DNA of 64,000 bases from Apostichopus japonicus (taxonomy: Eukaryota; Echinodermata; Holothuroidea; Aspidochirotida; Stichopodidae), in the NCBI RefSeq assembly GCF_037975245.1, contig NC_092565.1, forward strand, positions 11,466,499-11,530,498, given 5' to 3'. The position numbers were made by a program, and so were the translations under genes. The notes under the pieces are model-generated. The model worked only from the letters and a program-made list of their open reading frames with translations, had not been told where the DNA came from and ran no database searches. This document shows positions 22,050-33,562 of the stretch, piece by piece; the first letter of the stretch is position 1, and every line of letters begins with the position of its first letter.

Positions 22050-22225
22050 TACCTGGTTGATCCTGCCAGTAGTCATATGCTTGTCTCGAAGATTAAGCAA
22101 TGCACGGCTAAGTACAATCCTGAACATACAAGAGAAACTGCAGATGGCTCATTAGATCAGTTATGGTTTATTGGAGAAAGTCTTATACCATGGATAACTG
22201 TGGTAATTCTAGAGCTTATACTAAT
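22050..22225 (+). pseudogene. 18S rRNA 5' fragment, copy 7
   Basis: Consensus fragment with the AATAAGAG junction; 593 bases from its P3 core because the ETS start is the 2-bp-longer form shared with unit 3. Confidence 0.94.
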
Positions 22226-22607
22226 AAGAGAGAAAGGAAAAGGGAGAAGAGAGAAGGCTTCTCGCGTTGCTTGGTGGATGGCACGAGTGTCATGCGACCG
22301 GGCGGAGGGCAGAGTCGTGGGCCGAAGGCGACGGCAGGCCGGCCCGATCCACCCGCAGAGATGAGAGAGAAAGTAGAATGGAGAGATGAAGAATGAGAGA
22401 GGAAGGAGAAGAGAGAAGGCTTCTCGCGTTGCTTGGTGGCTGGCACGAGTGTCATGCGACCGGGCGGAGGGCAGAGCGGCAGGCCGAAGGCGACGGCAGG
22501 CCGGCCCGATTCACCCGCAGAGATCTGGATCTCGTTCGAGAATTCGAGATCTCGTGGGGGCAGTCGGGAGGGGCATTCGAGTCGATCCGAGACTCGTGAA
22601 GGCTTTC

Positions 22608-22643
22608 AATATCTGTCGTGTGTGTATAAATGTCATGGTTGGA
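22608..22643 (+). promoter_or_regulatory. P1 spacer promoter-like core, unit 7
   Basis: Canonical P1, 1076 bp before P2. Confidence 0.45.
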
Positions 22644-23683
22644 CACTTGCGGGCCCTCTCGTAGGGTCGGCCGTCGTTTCTTCGCGACCATGTGTTGCAA
22701 CTCGGCGCTCTCACGGGGTTCATCCACTCACCCCCGTGAGCAGAGGTGTCCCTCCGTGCACACGTATATATCAACGTTCAGATATGAAGCTTTCGCGGAC
22801 GGGAGTCCACCCGAGACTCGAAAAGGCTCCTTGCCTGTGGTGCGTAAATATTTTTGCACGTCTAGACTCTTGCTGGCCTTCTCGGTAGGGTCAGCCGTCG
22901 TTTCATCGCGACCATGTGTTGCAACTCGGCGCTCAGAACGGGGGTTTTCACCCACTCGCCTGGTGAGCAGAAGATTCTTTCGTGCATATTATCTACAAAC
23001 CCAGATATTGAGCTTTTTCATCCGCAGAACCCCCGGTGGAGAAGAGAGAAGAGAGAGAAGAGAGAGAGAGGAGAGATGAAAGGGAGAAGAGAGAAGGCTT
23101 CTCGCGTTGCTTGGTGGATGGCACGAGTGTCATGCGACCTGGCGGAGGGTAGAGCGGCAGGCCGAAGGCGACGGCAGGCCGGCCCGATTCACCCGCAGAG
23201 ATCTGGATCTCGTTCGAGAATTCGAGATCTCGTGGGGGGCAGTCGGGAGGGGCAGTCGACCAGAGAGAAAGGAGAAGGGAGAGATGAGAGATGAGAGAGA
23301 AAGGAGAGGGGAGAAGGGAGAAGAGAGAAGGCTTCTCGCGTTGTTCGGTGGATGGCACAAGTGTCATGAGAGAAAGGAGAAGGGAGAGATGAGAGATGAG
23401 AGAGAAAGGAGAAGGGAGAAGGGAGAAGAGAGTAGGCTTCTCGCGTTGCTTGGTGGATGGCACGAGTGTCATGCGACCTGGCAGAGTGGCGGGTCGAAGG
23501 CGACGGCAGGCCGGCCCGATGCATCTGCAAGATCTGACCCTCGTTCGAGATTTTGAGATCTCTTTAGTGTAGTGGGTATTGGCTTAAGTGTGTGATCCAA
23601 TGGTCAGAACGAGTGGGCAGAGTGAATCGGATTCTATATATGAGGGGGGTTGTAGAGTCGATCCAAGACTCGAGAAGGCTTTT

Positions 23684-23719
23684 AATATCTGTCGTGGGTG
23701 TATAAATGTCATGGTTGGA
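23684..23719 (+). promoter_or_regulatory. P2 spacer promoter-like core, unit 7
   Basis: Canonical P2 with the GTAGTGGG flank. Confidence 0.45.
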
Positions 23720-24671
23720 CACTTGCGGGCCCTCTCGTAGGGTCGGCCGTCGTTTCTTCGCGACCATGTGTTGCAACTCGGCGCTCTCACGGGGTTCATC
23801 CACTCCCCCCCGTGAGCAGAGGTGTCCCTCCGTGCACACGTATATATCAACGTTCAGATATGAAGCTTTCGCGGACGGGAGTCCACCCGAGACTCGAAAA
23901 GGCTCCTTGCCTGTGGTGCGTAAATATTTTTGCACGTCTAGACTCTTGCTGGCCTTCTCGGTAGGGTCAGCCGTCGTTTCATCGCGACCATGTGTTGCAA
24001 CTCGGCGCTCGGAGCGGGGGTTTTCACCCACTCGCCCCGTGAGCAGAAGGTTCTTTCGTGCATATTATCTACAAACCCAGATATTGAGCTTTTTCATCTG
24101 CAGAACCCCCGGTGGAGAAGAGAGAGAAGAGAGAGAGAGAAGAGAAGAGAGGAGAGATGGAAGGGAGAAGAGAGAAGGCTTCTCGCGTTGCTTGGTGGAT
24201 GGCACGAGTGTCATGCGACCTTGCGGAGGGTAGAGCGGCAGGCCGAAAGCGACGGCAGGCCGGCCCGATTCACCCGCAGAGATCTGGATCTCGTTCGAGA
24301 ATTCGAGATCTCGTGGGGGACAGTCGGGAGGGGCAGTCGATCAGAGAGAAAGGAGAAGGGAGAGATGAGAGATGAGAGAGAAAGGAGAAGTGAGAAGGGA
24401 GAAGGCTTCTCGTGTTTTTGTTAGTTGGCACAAGTGTCATGAGAGAAAGGAGAGATGATAGAGCAGAGAGAAGGCTTCTCGCGTTGCTTGGTGATTGGCA
24501 CGAGTGTCATGCGACCGGGCGGAGGGCAGAGTCGCAGGCCGAAGGCCGAAGGCGACGGCAGGCCGGCCCGATTCACCCACAGACATCATCGGTCTCGTTC
24601 GAAGTTTCGAGATCTCGTGGGGGGTAGTCGGGAGGGGTAGTCGAGTCGATCCGATACTCGAGAAGGCCTTC

Positions 24672-24707
24672 AATATCTGTCGTATGTGTATAAATGTCAT
24701 GGTTGGA
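24672..24707 (+). promoter_or_regulatory. P3 promoter-like core, unit 7
   Basis: 591 bases upstream of 18S; hairpin at 24726-24767. Confidence 0.5.
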
Positions 24708-25277
24708 CTCGTGCAAGATATATCCGGGAGCAACCCCGACACTCCTCTGAAAATACGGGTTGCTCCCAGGTGAGAAGGTCGATTGTGTGGTCGATGGCAC
24801 GAGTGTCATGCGACCGGGCGAGGGCAGAGTATTTAGCCGACGGTGACGGCACGCCGCCCGATGGAGAAACGGTCAGATATCGAGCTTTCATCACGGGACC
24901 CGTTCGGGCTTGTTGCCGTTGCTGCGACCATGTGTTGCACTCGGCGCTCTGTACGGGCTTTTTCATCCAAGCAACGAATGCACGCTCGAGGCGTGCGATT
25001 GCTCTCCTCTATAACAGTGGACGAGCCGTCGCCCTCCCGCGTCGCCCTCCCGCGTCGCTTCGAACCGGTCCCGTGTCCAAGGCGGGACCACTGCGACTCC
25101 TCTCGAAACGACCCAGTCGACTCGGGTAGAGATATACACCTCGAGAATCCCTTCGGGCGGTTCTTCGATCACTGTACCGTAATAGCACGGCATCGAAGGT
25201 TGAGGATTGAGAGAGAAAGGGGAGTGCGAGAGCGACTCCAGGATGGCGAACGGGCCTAGCCCGGTTCCGTCGACCGT

Positions 25278-25453
25278 TACCTGGTTGATCCTGCCAGTAG
25301 TCATATGCTTGTCTCGAAGATTAAGCAATGCACGGCTAAGTACAATCCTGAACATACAAGAGAAACTGCAGATGGCTCAATAGATCAGTTATGGTTTATT
25401 GGAGAAAGTCTTATACCATGGATAACTGTGGTAATTCTAGAGCTTATACTAAT
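25278..25453 (+). pseudogene. 18S rRNA 5' fragment, copy 8
   Basis: GGCTCAATAG variant as in copy 4, 13.1 kb away; AATGAGAG junction. Confidence 0.94.
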
Positions 25454-25835
25454 GAGAGAGAAAGGAAAAGGGAGAAGAGAGAAGGCTTCTCGCGTTGCTT
25501 GGTGGATGGCACGAGTGTCATGCGACCGGGCGGAGGGCAGAGTCGTAGGCCGAAGGCGACGGCAGGCCGGCCCGATCCACCCGCAGAGATGAGAGAGAAA
25601 GTAGAATGGAGAGATGAAGAATGAGAGAGGAAGGAGAAGAGAGAAGGCTTCTCGCGTTGCTTGGTGGCTGGCACGAGTGTCATGCGACCGGGCGGAGGGC
25701 AGAGCGGCAGGCCGAAGGCGACGGCAGGCCGGCCCGATTCACCCGCAGAGATCTGGATCTCGTTCGAGAATTCGAGATCTCGTGGGGGCAGTCGGGAGGG
25801 GCATTCGAGTCGATCCGAGACTCGTGAAGGCTTTC

Positions 25836-25871
25836 AATATCTGTCGTGTGTGTATAAATGTCATGGTTGGA
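25836..25871 (+). promoter_or_regulatory. P1 spacer promoter-like core, unit 8
   Basis: Canonical P1, 1054 bp before P2. Confidence 0.45.
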
Positions 25872-26889
25872 CACTTGCGGGCCCTCTCGTAGGGTCGGCC
25901 GTCGTTTCTTCGCGACCATGTGTTGCAACTCGGCGCTCTCACGGGGTTCATCCACTCACCCCCGTGAGCAGAGGTGTCCCTCCGTGCACACGTATATATC
26001 AACGTTCAGATATGAAGCTTTCGCGGACGGGAGTCCACCCGAGACTCGAAAAGGCTCCTTGCCTGTGGTGCGTAAATATTTTTGCACGTCTAGACTCTTG
26101 CTGGCCTTCTCGGTAGGGTCAGCCGTCGTTTCATCGCGACCATGTGTTGCAACTCGGCGCTCAGAACGGGGGTTTTCACCCACTCGCCTGGTGAGCAGAA
26201 GATTCTTTCGTGCATATTATCTACAAACCCAGATATTGAGCTTTTTCATCCGCAGAACCCCCGGTGGAGAAGAGAGAAGAGAGAGAAGAGAGAGAGAGGA
26301 GAGATGAAAGGGAGAAGAGAGAAGGCTTCTCGCGTTGCTTGGTGGATGGCACGAGTGTCATGCGACCTGGCGGAGGGTAGAGCGGCAGGCCGAAAGCGAC
26401 GGCAGGCCGGCCCGATTCACCCGCAGAGATCTGGATCTCGTTCGAGAATTCGAGATCTCGTGGGGGGAGTCGGGAGGGGCACTGGAGAAGGGAGAGATGA
26501 GAGATGAGAGAGAAAGGATAGGGGAGAAGGGAGAAGAGAGAAGGCTTCTCGCGTTGTTCGGTGGATGGCACAAGTGTCATGAGAGAAAGGAGAAGGGAGA
26601 GATGAGAGATGAGAGAGAAAGGAGAAGGGAGAATAGAGTAGGCTTCTCGCGTTGCTTGGTGGATGGCACGAGTGTCATGCGACCTGGCAGAGTGGCGGGT
26701 CGAAGGCGACGGCAGGCCGGCCCGATGCATCTGCAAGATCTGACCCTCGTTCGAGATTTTGAGATCTCTTTAGTGTAGTGGGTATTGGCTTAAGTGTGTG
26801 ATCCAATGGTCAGAACGAGTGGGCAGAGTGAATCGGATTCTATATATGAGGGGGGTTGTAGAGTCGATCCAAGACTCGAGAAGGCTTTT

Positions 26890-26925
26890 AATATCTGTCG
26901 TGGGTGTATAAATGTCATGGTTGGA
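26890..26925 (+). promoter_or_regulatory. P2 spacer promoter-like core, unit 8
   Basis: Canonical P2, only 691 bp before P3. Confidence 0.45.
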
Positions 26926-27580
26926 CACTTGCGGGCCCTCTCGTAGGGTCGGCCGTCGTTTCTTTGCGACCATGTGTTGCAACTCGGCGCTCTCACGGGG
27001 TTCATCCACTCCCCCCGTGAGCAGAGGTGTCCCTCCGTGCACACGTATATATCAACGTTCAGATATGAAGCTTTCGCGGACGGGAGTCCACCCGAGACTC
27101 GAAAAGGCTCCTTGCCTGTGGTGCGTAAATATTTGTGCACGTCTAGACTCTTGCTGGCCTTCTCGGTAGGGTCAGCCGTCGTTTCATCGCGACCATGTGT
27201 TGCAACTCGGCGCTCAGAGCGGGGGTTTTCACCCACTCGCCCCGTGAGCAGAAGGTTCTTTCGTGCATATTATCTACAAACCCAGATATTGAGCTTTTTC
27301 ATCCGCAGAACCCCCGGTGGAGAAGAGAGAGAAGAGAGAGAGAGAAGAGAAGAGAGGAGAGATGGAAGGGAGAAGAGAGAAGGCTTCTCGCGTTGCTTGG
27401 TGGATGGCACGAGTGTCATGCGACCGGGCGGAGGGCAGAGTCGCAGGCCGAAGGCCGAAGGCGACGGCAGGCCGGCCCGATTCACCCACAGAGATCATCG
27501 GTCTCGTTCGAAGTTTCGAGATCTCGTGGGGGGTAGTCGGGAGGGGTAGTCGAGTCGATCCGATACTCGAGAAGGCCTTC

Positions 27581-27616
27581 AATATCTGTCGTATGTGTAT
27601 AAATGTCATGGTTGGA
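27581..27616 (+). promoter_or_regulatory. P3 promoter-like core, unit 8
   Basis: 591 bases upstream of 18S; hairpin at 27635-27676. Confidence 0.5.
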
Positions 27617-28186
27617 CTCGTGCAAGATATATCCGGGAGCAACCCCGACACTCCTCTGAAAATACGGGTTGCTCCCAGGTGAGAAGGTCGATTGTGTGGT
27701 CGATGGCACGAGTGTCATGCGACCGGGCGAGGGCCGAGTATTTAGCCGACGGTGACGGCAGGCCGCCCGATGGAGAAACGGTCAGATATCGAGCTTTCAT
27801 CACGGGACCCGTTCGGGCTTGTTGCCGTTGCTGCGACCATGTGTTGCACTCGGCGCTCTGTACGGGCTTTTTCATCCAAGCAACGAATGCACGCTCGAGG
27901 CGTGCGATTGCTCTCCTCTATAACAGTGGACGAGCCGTCGCCCTCCCGCGTCGCCCTCCCGCGTCGCTTCGAAATGGTCCCGTGTCCAAGGCGGGACCAC
28001 TGCGATTCCTCTCGAAACGACCCAGTCGACTCGGGTAGAGATATACACCTCGAGAATCCCTTCGGGCGGTTCTTCGATCACTCTACCGTAATAGCACGGC
28101 ATCGAAGGTTGAGGATTGAGAGAGAAAGGGGAGTGCGATAGCGACTTCAGGATGGCGACAGGGCCTAGCCCGGTTCCGTCGACCGT

Positions 28187-28362
28187 TACCTGGTTGATCC
28201 TGCCAGTAGTCATATGCTTGTCTCGAAGATTAAGCAATGCACGGCTAAGTACAATCCTGAACATACAAGAGAAACTGCAGATGGCTCATTAGATCAGTTA
28301 TGGTTTATTGGAGAAAGTCTTATACCATGGATAACTGTGGTAATTCTAGAGCTTATACTAAT
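28187..28362 (+). pseudogene. 18S rRNA 5' fragment, copy 9
   Basis: Consensus fragment, although the ETS just upstream carries several private substitutions. Confidence 0.94.
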
Positions 28363-28744
28363 GAGAGAGAAAGGAAAAGGGAGAAGAGAGAAGGCTTCTC
28401 GCGTTGCTTGGTGGATGGCACGAGTGTCATGCGACCGGGCGGAGGGCAGAGTCGTAGGCCGAAGGCGACGGCAGGCCGGCCCGATCCACCCGCAGAGATG
28501 AGAGAGAAAGTAGAATGGAGAGATGAAGAATGAGAGAGGAAGGAGAAGAGAGAAGGCTTCTCGCGTTGCTTGGTGGCTGGCACGAGTGTCATGCGACGGG
28601 GCGGAGGGCAGAGCGGCAGGCCGAAGGCGACGGCAGGCCGGCCCGATTCACCCGCAGAGATCTGGATCTCGTTCGAGAATTCGAGATCTCGTGGGGGCAG
28701 TCGGGAGGGGTATTCGAGTCGATCCGAGACTCGTGAAGGCTTTC

Positions 28745-28780
28745 AATATCTGTCGTGTGTGTATAAATGTCATGGTTGGA
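28745..28780 (+). promoter_or_regulatory. P1 spacer promoter-like core, unit 9
   Basis: Canonical P1; the only spacer core in this unit. Confidence 0.45.
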
Positions 28781-29812
28781 CACTTGCGGGCCCTCTCGTA
28801 GGGTCGGCCGTCGTTTCTTCGCGACCATGTGTTGCAACTCGGCGCTCTCACGGGGTTCATCCACTCCCCCCCGTGAGCAGAGGTGTCCCTCCGTGCACAC
28901 GTATATATCAACGTTCAGATATGAAGCTTTCGCGGACGGGAGTCCACCCGAGACTCGAAAAGGCTCCTTGCCTGTGGTGCGTAAATATTTTTGCACGTCT
29001 AGACTCTTGCTGGCCTTCTCGGTAGGGTCAGCCGTCGTTTCATCGCGACCATGTGTTGCAACTCGGCGCTCAGAACGGGGTTTTTCACCCACTCGCCCCG
29101 TGAGCAGAAGATTCTTTCGTGCATATTATCTACAAACCCAGATATTGAGCTTTTTCATCCGCAGAACCCCCGGTGGAGAAGAGAGAAGAGAGAGAAGAGA
29201 GAGAGAGGAGAGATGAAAGGGAGAAGAGAGAAGGCTTCTCGCGTTGCTTGGTGGATGGCACGAGTGTCATGCGACCTTGCGGAGGGTAGAGCGGCAGGCC
29301 GAAGGCGACGGCAGGCCGGCCCGATTCACCCGCAGAGATCTGGATCTCGTTCGAGAATTCGAGATCTCGTGGGGGACAGTCGGGAGGGGCAGTCGATCAG
29401 AGAGAAAGGAGAAGTGAGAGATGAGAGAGAAAGGAGAGGGGAGAAGGGAGAAGAGAGTAGGCTTCTCGTGTTGTTCGGTGGATGGCACAAGTGTCATGAG
29501 AGAAAGGAGAAGGGAGAGATGAGAGATGAGAGAGAAGGAGAAGGGAGAAGGCTTTCTCGTGTTTTTTGTTGGTTGGCACAAGTGTCATGAGAGAAAGGAG
29601 AGATGATAGAGAAGAGAGAAGGCTTCTCGCGTTGCTTGGTGATTGGCACGAGTGTCATGCGACCGGGCGGAGGGCAGAGTCGCAGGCCGAAGGCGACGGC
29701 AGGCCGGCCCGATTCACCCACAGAGATCATCGGTCTCGTTCGAAGTTTCGAGATCTCGTGGGGGGTAGTCGGGAGGGGTAGTCGAGTCGATCCGATACTC
29801 GAGAAGGCCTTC

Positions 29813-29848
29813 AATATCTGTCGTATGTGTATAAATGTCATGGTTGGA
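29813..29848 (+). promoter_or_regulatory. P3 promoter-like core, unit 9
   Basis: 578 bases upstream of 18S; hairpin at 29867-29908. Confidence 0.5.
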
Positions 29849-30405
29849 CTCGTGCAAGATATATCCGGGAGCAACCCCGACACTCCTCTGAAAATACGGG
29901 TTGCTCCCAGGTGAGAAGGTCGATTGTGTGGTCGATGGCACGAGTGTCATGCGACCGGGCGAGGGCCGAGTATTTAGCCGACGGTGACGGCAGGCCGCCC
30001 GATGGAGAAACGGTCAGATATCGAGCTTTCATCACGGGACCCGTTCGGGCTTGTTGCCGTTGCTGCGACCATGTGTTGCACTCGGCGCTCTGTACGGGCT
30101 TTTTCATCCAAGCAACGAATGCACGCTCGAGGCGTGCGATTGCTCTCCTCTATAACAGTGGACGAGCCGTCGCCCTCCCGCGTCGCTTCGAACCGGTCCC
30201 GTGTCCAAGGCGGGACCACTGCGACTCCTCTCGAAACGACACAGTCGACTCGGGTAGAGATATACACCTCGAGAATCCCTTCGGGCGGTTCTTCGATCAC
30301 TGTACCGTAATAGCACGGCATCGAAGGTTGAGGATTGAGAGAGAAAGGGGAGTGCGAGAGCGACTCCAGGATGGCGAACGGGCCTAGCCCGGTTCCGTCG
30401 ACCGT

Positions 30406-30581
30406 TACCTGGTTGATCCTGCCAGTAGTCATATGCTTGTCTCGAAGATTAAGCAATGCACGGCTAAGTACAATCCTGAACATACAAGAGAAACTGCAGA
30501 TGGCTCATTAGATCAGTTATGGTTTATTGGAGAAAGTCTTATACCATGGATAACTGTGGTAATTCTAGAGCTTATACTAAT
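30406..30581 (+). pseudogene. 18S rRNA 5' fragment, copy 10
   Basis: Consensus fragment; 578 bases from its P3 core. Confidence 0.94.
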
Positions 30582-31365
30582 GAGAGAGAAAGGAAAAGGG
30601 AGAAGAGAGAAGGCTTCTCGCGTTGCTTGGTGGATGGCACGAGTGTCATGCGACCGGGCGGAGGGCAGAGTCGTAGGCCGAAGGCGACGGCAGGCCGGCC
30701 CGATCCACCCGCAGAGATGAGAGAGAAAGTAGAATGGAGAGATGAAGAATGAGAAAGGAAGGAGAAGAGAGAAGGCTTCTCGCGTTGCTTGGTGGCTGGC
30801 ACGAGTGTCATGCGACCGGGCGGAGGGCAGAGCGGCAGGCCGAAGGCGACGGCAGGCCGGCCCGATTCACCCGCAGAGATCTGGATCTCGTTCGAGAATT
30901 CGAGATCTCGTGGGGGCAGTCGGGAGGGGCATTCGAGTCGATCAGAGAGAAAGGAGAAGGGAGAGATGAGAGATGAGAGAGAAAGGAGAGGGGAGAAGGG
31001 AGAAGAGAGAAGGCTTCTCGCGTTGTTCGGTGGATGGCACAAGTGTCATGAGAGAAAGGAGAAAGGAGAAGGGAGAGATGAGAGATGAGAGAGAAAGGAG
31101 AAGGGAGAAGAGAGTAGGCTTCTCGCGTTGCTTGGTGGATGGCACGAGTGTCATGCGACCTGGCAGAGTGGCGGGTCGAAGGCGACGGCAGGCCGGCCCG
31201 ATGCATCTGCAAGATCTGACCCTCGTTCGAGATTTTGAGATCTCTTTAGTGTAGCCGGTATTGGCTTAAGTGTGTGATCCAATGGTCAGAACGAGTGGGC
31301 AGAGTGAATCGGATTCTATATATGAGGGGGGTTGTAGAGTCGATCCAAGACTCGAGAAGGCTTTT

Positions 31366-31401
31366 AATATCTGTCGTGGGTGTATAAATGTCATGGTTGG
31401 A
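31366..31401 (+). promoter_or_regulatory. P2 spacer promoter-like core, unit 10
   Basis: Canonical P2; flank GTGTAGCCGGTATTGG shared only with unit 17. Only spacer core in this unit. Confidence 0.45.
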
Positions 31402-32349
31402 CACTTGCGGGCCCTCTCGTAGGGTCGGCCGTCGTTTCTTCGCGACCATGTGTTGCAACTCGGCGCTCTCACGGGGTTCATCCACTCCCCCCCGTGAGCA
31501 GAGGTGTCCCTCCGTGCACACGTATATATCAACGTTCAGATATGAAGCTTTCGCGGACGGGAGTCCACCCGAGACTCGAAAAGGCTCCTTGCCTGTGGTG
31601 CGTAAATATTTGTGCACGTCTAGACTCTTGCTGGCCTTCTCGGTAGGGTCAGCCGTCGTTTCATCGCGACCATGTGTTGCAACTCGGCGCTCAGAGCGGG
31701 GGTTTTCACCCACTCGCCCCGTGAGCAGAAGGTTCTTTCGTGCATATTATCTACAAACCCAGATATTGAGCTTTTTCATCTGCAGAACCCCCGGTGGAGA
31801 AGAGAGAGAAGAGAGAGAGAGAAGAGAGGAGAGATGGAAGGGAGAAGAGAGAAGGCTTCTCGCGTTGCTTGTTGGATGGCACGAGTGTCATGCGACCTTG
31901 CGGAGGGTAGAGCGGCAGGCCGAAGGCGACGGCAGGCCGGCCCGATTCACCCGCAGAGATCTGGATCTCGTTCGAGAATTCGAGATCTCGTGGGGGACAG
32001 TCGGGAGGGGCAGTCGATCAGAGAGAAAGGAGAAGGGAGAGATGAGAGATGAGAGAGAAAGGAGAAGTGAGAAGGGAGAAGGCTTCTCGTGTTTTTTGTT
32101 GGTTGGCACAAGTGTCATGAGAGAAAGGAGCGATGATAGAGAAGAGAGAAGGCTTCTCGCGTTGCTTGGTGATTGGCACGAGTGTCATGCGACCGGGCGG
32201 AGGGCAGAGTCGCAGGCCGAAGGGCGAAGGCGACGGCAGGCCGGCCCGATTCACCCACAGAGATCATCGGTCTCGTTCGAAGTTTCGAGATCTCGTGGGG
32301 GGTAGTCGGGAGGGGTAGTCGAGTCGATCCGATACTCGAGAAGGCCTTC

Positions 32350-32385
32350 AATATCTGTCGTATGTGTATAAATGTCATGGTTGGA
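32350..32385 (+). promoter_or_regulatory. P3 promoter-like core, unit 10
   Basis: 604 bases upstream of 18S because of a third 13-bp repeat; hairpin at 32404-32445. Confidence 0.5.
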
Positions 32386-32707
32386 CTCGTGCAAGATATA
32401 TCCGGGAGCAACCCCGACACTCCTCTGAAAATACGGGTTGCTCCCAGGTGAGAAGGTCGATTGTGTGGTCGATGGCACGAGTGTCATGCGACCGGGCGAG
32501 GGCCGAGTATTTAGCCGACGGTGACGGCAGGCCGCCCGATGGAGAAACGGTCAGATATCGAGCTTTCATCACGGGACCCGTTCGGGCTTGTTGCCGTTGA
32601 TGCGACCATGTGTTGCACTCGGCGCTCTGTACGGGCTTTTTCATCCAAGCAACGAATGCACGCTCAGGGCGTGCGATTGCTCTCCTCTATAACAGTGGAC
32701 GAGCCGT

Positions 32708-32746
32708 CGCCCTCCCGCGTCGCCCTCCCGCGTCGCCCTCCCGCGT
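32708..32746 (+). repeat. 13-bp minisatellite, 3 copies (unit 10)
   Basis: Three tandem GCCCTCCCGCGTC copies, the only three-copy allele in the window; unit 17, otherwise closely similar here, has two. Confidence 0.88.
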
Positions 32747-32968
32747 CGCTTCGAACCGGTCCCGTGTCCAAGGCGGGACCACTGCGACTCCTCTCGAAAC
32801 GACCCAGTCGACTCGGGTAGAGATATACACCTCGAGAATCCCTTCGGGCGGTTCTTCGATCACTGTACCGTAATAGCACGGCATCGAAGGTTGAGGATTG
32901 AGAGAGAAAGGGGAGTGCGAGAGCGACTCCAGGATGGCGAACGGGCCTAGCCCGGTTCCGTCGACCGT

Positions 32969-33144
32969 TACCTGGTTGATCCTGCCAGTAGTCATATGCT
33001 TGTCTCGAAGATTAAGCAATGCACGGCTAAGTACAATCCTGAACATACAAGAGAAACTGCAGATGGCTCATTAGATCAGTTATGGTTTATTGGAGAAAGT
33101 CTTATACCATGGATAACTGTGGTAATTCTAGAGCTTATACTAAT
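32969..33144 (+). pseudogene. 18S rRNA 5' fragment, copy 11
   Basis: Consensus fragment; 604 bases from its P3 core, because the upstream ETS has three 13-bp repeats. Confidence 0.94.
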
Positions 33145-33526
33145 GAGAGAGAAAGGAAAAGGGAGAAGAGAGAAGGCTTCTCGCGTTGCTTGGTGGATGG
33201 CACGAGTGTCATGCGACCGGGCGGAGGGCAGAGTCGTAGGCCGAAGGCGACGGCAGGCCGGCCCGATCCACCCGCAGAGATGAGAGAGAAAGTAGAATGG
33301 AGAGATGAAGAATGAGAGAGGAAGGAGAAGAGAGAAGGCTTCTCGCATTGCTTGGTGGCTGGCACGAGTGTCATGCGACCGGGCGGAGGGCAGAGCGGCA
33401 GGCCGAAGGCGACGGCAGGCCGGCCCGATTCACCCGCAGAGATCTGGATCTCGTTCGAGAATTCGAGATCTCGTGGGGGCAGTCGGGAGGGGCATTCGAG
33501 TCGATCCGAGACTCGTGAAGGCTTTC

Positions 33527-33562
33527 AATATCTGTCGTGTGTGTATAAATGTCATGGTTGGA
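33527..33562 (+). promoter_or_regulatory. P1 spacer promoter-like core, unit 11
   Basis: Canonical P1, 1069 bp before P2. Confidence 0.45.

Larger units (their letters stand above)
22050..25277 (+). repeat. Array unit 7 (3228 bp)
   Basis: Standard layout: P1 22608, P2 23684, P3 24672. P1-P2 spacing is 1076 bp because one GA tract has an extra GGAGAAG-type step near 23410. Box 7 has a private G to A change (TTGTTAGTTGG, about 24419). Two 13-bp ETS repeats; ETS of the GGCACGCCGCCC subfamily. Confidence 0.95.
25278..28186 (+). repeat. Array unit 8 (2909 bp)
   Basis: P2 (26890) to P3 (27581) is 691 bp instead of ~988 bp, because box 6 is fused to box 8 with the intervening box 7 block lost (about 27360-27460). 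The same junction occurs in units 6 and 16. P1 at 25836. ETS changes cluster here: CGAAATGGTCCC at about 27969, GCGATTCCTC at about 28001 and CACTCTACCG at about 28080. Two 13-bp ETS repeats. Confidence 0.94.
28187..30405 (+). repeat. Array unit 9 (2219 bp, no P2 module)
   Basis: Only two cores, P1 (28745) and P3 (29813), 1068 bp apart. The P2 core, its upstream segment and its module are missing. The junction lies in the box/GA region 29215-29560, where box-6-type sequence meets box-4-type and then box-7-type sequence. One 13-bp ETS repeat. Confidence 0.94.
30406..32968 (+). repeat. Array unit 10 (2563 bp, no P1 module)
   Basis: Has P2 (31366) and P3 (32350) only. Boxes 1 and 2 are present, but the sequence jumps from ATTCGAGTCGAT (about 30940) directly into a GA tract, deleting P1 and its module. 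Carries three 13-bp ETS repeats (about 32708-32746), the highest number in the window. From about 31250 onward it matches unit 17 at an offset of about 22.2 kb. Confidence 0.94.
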
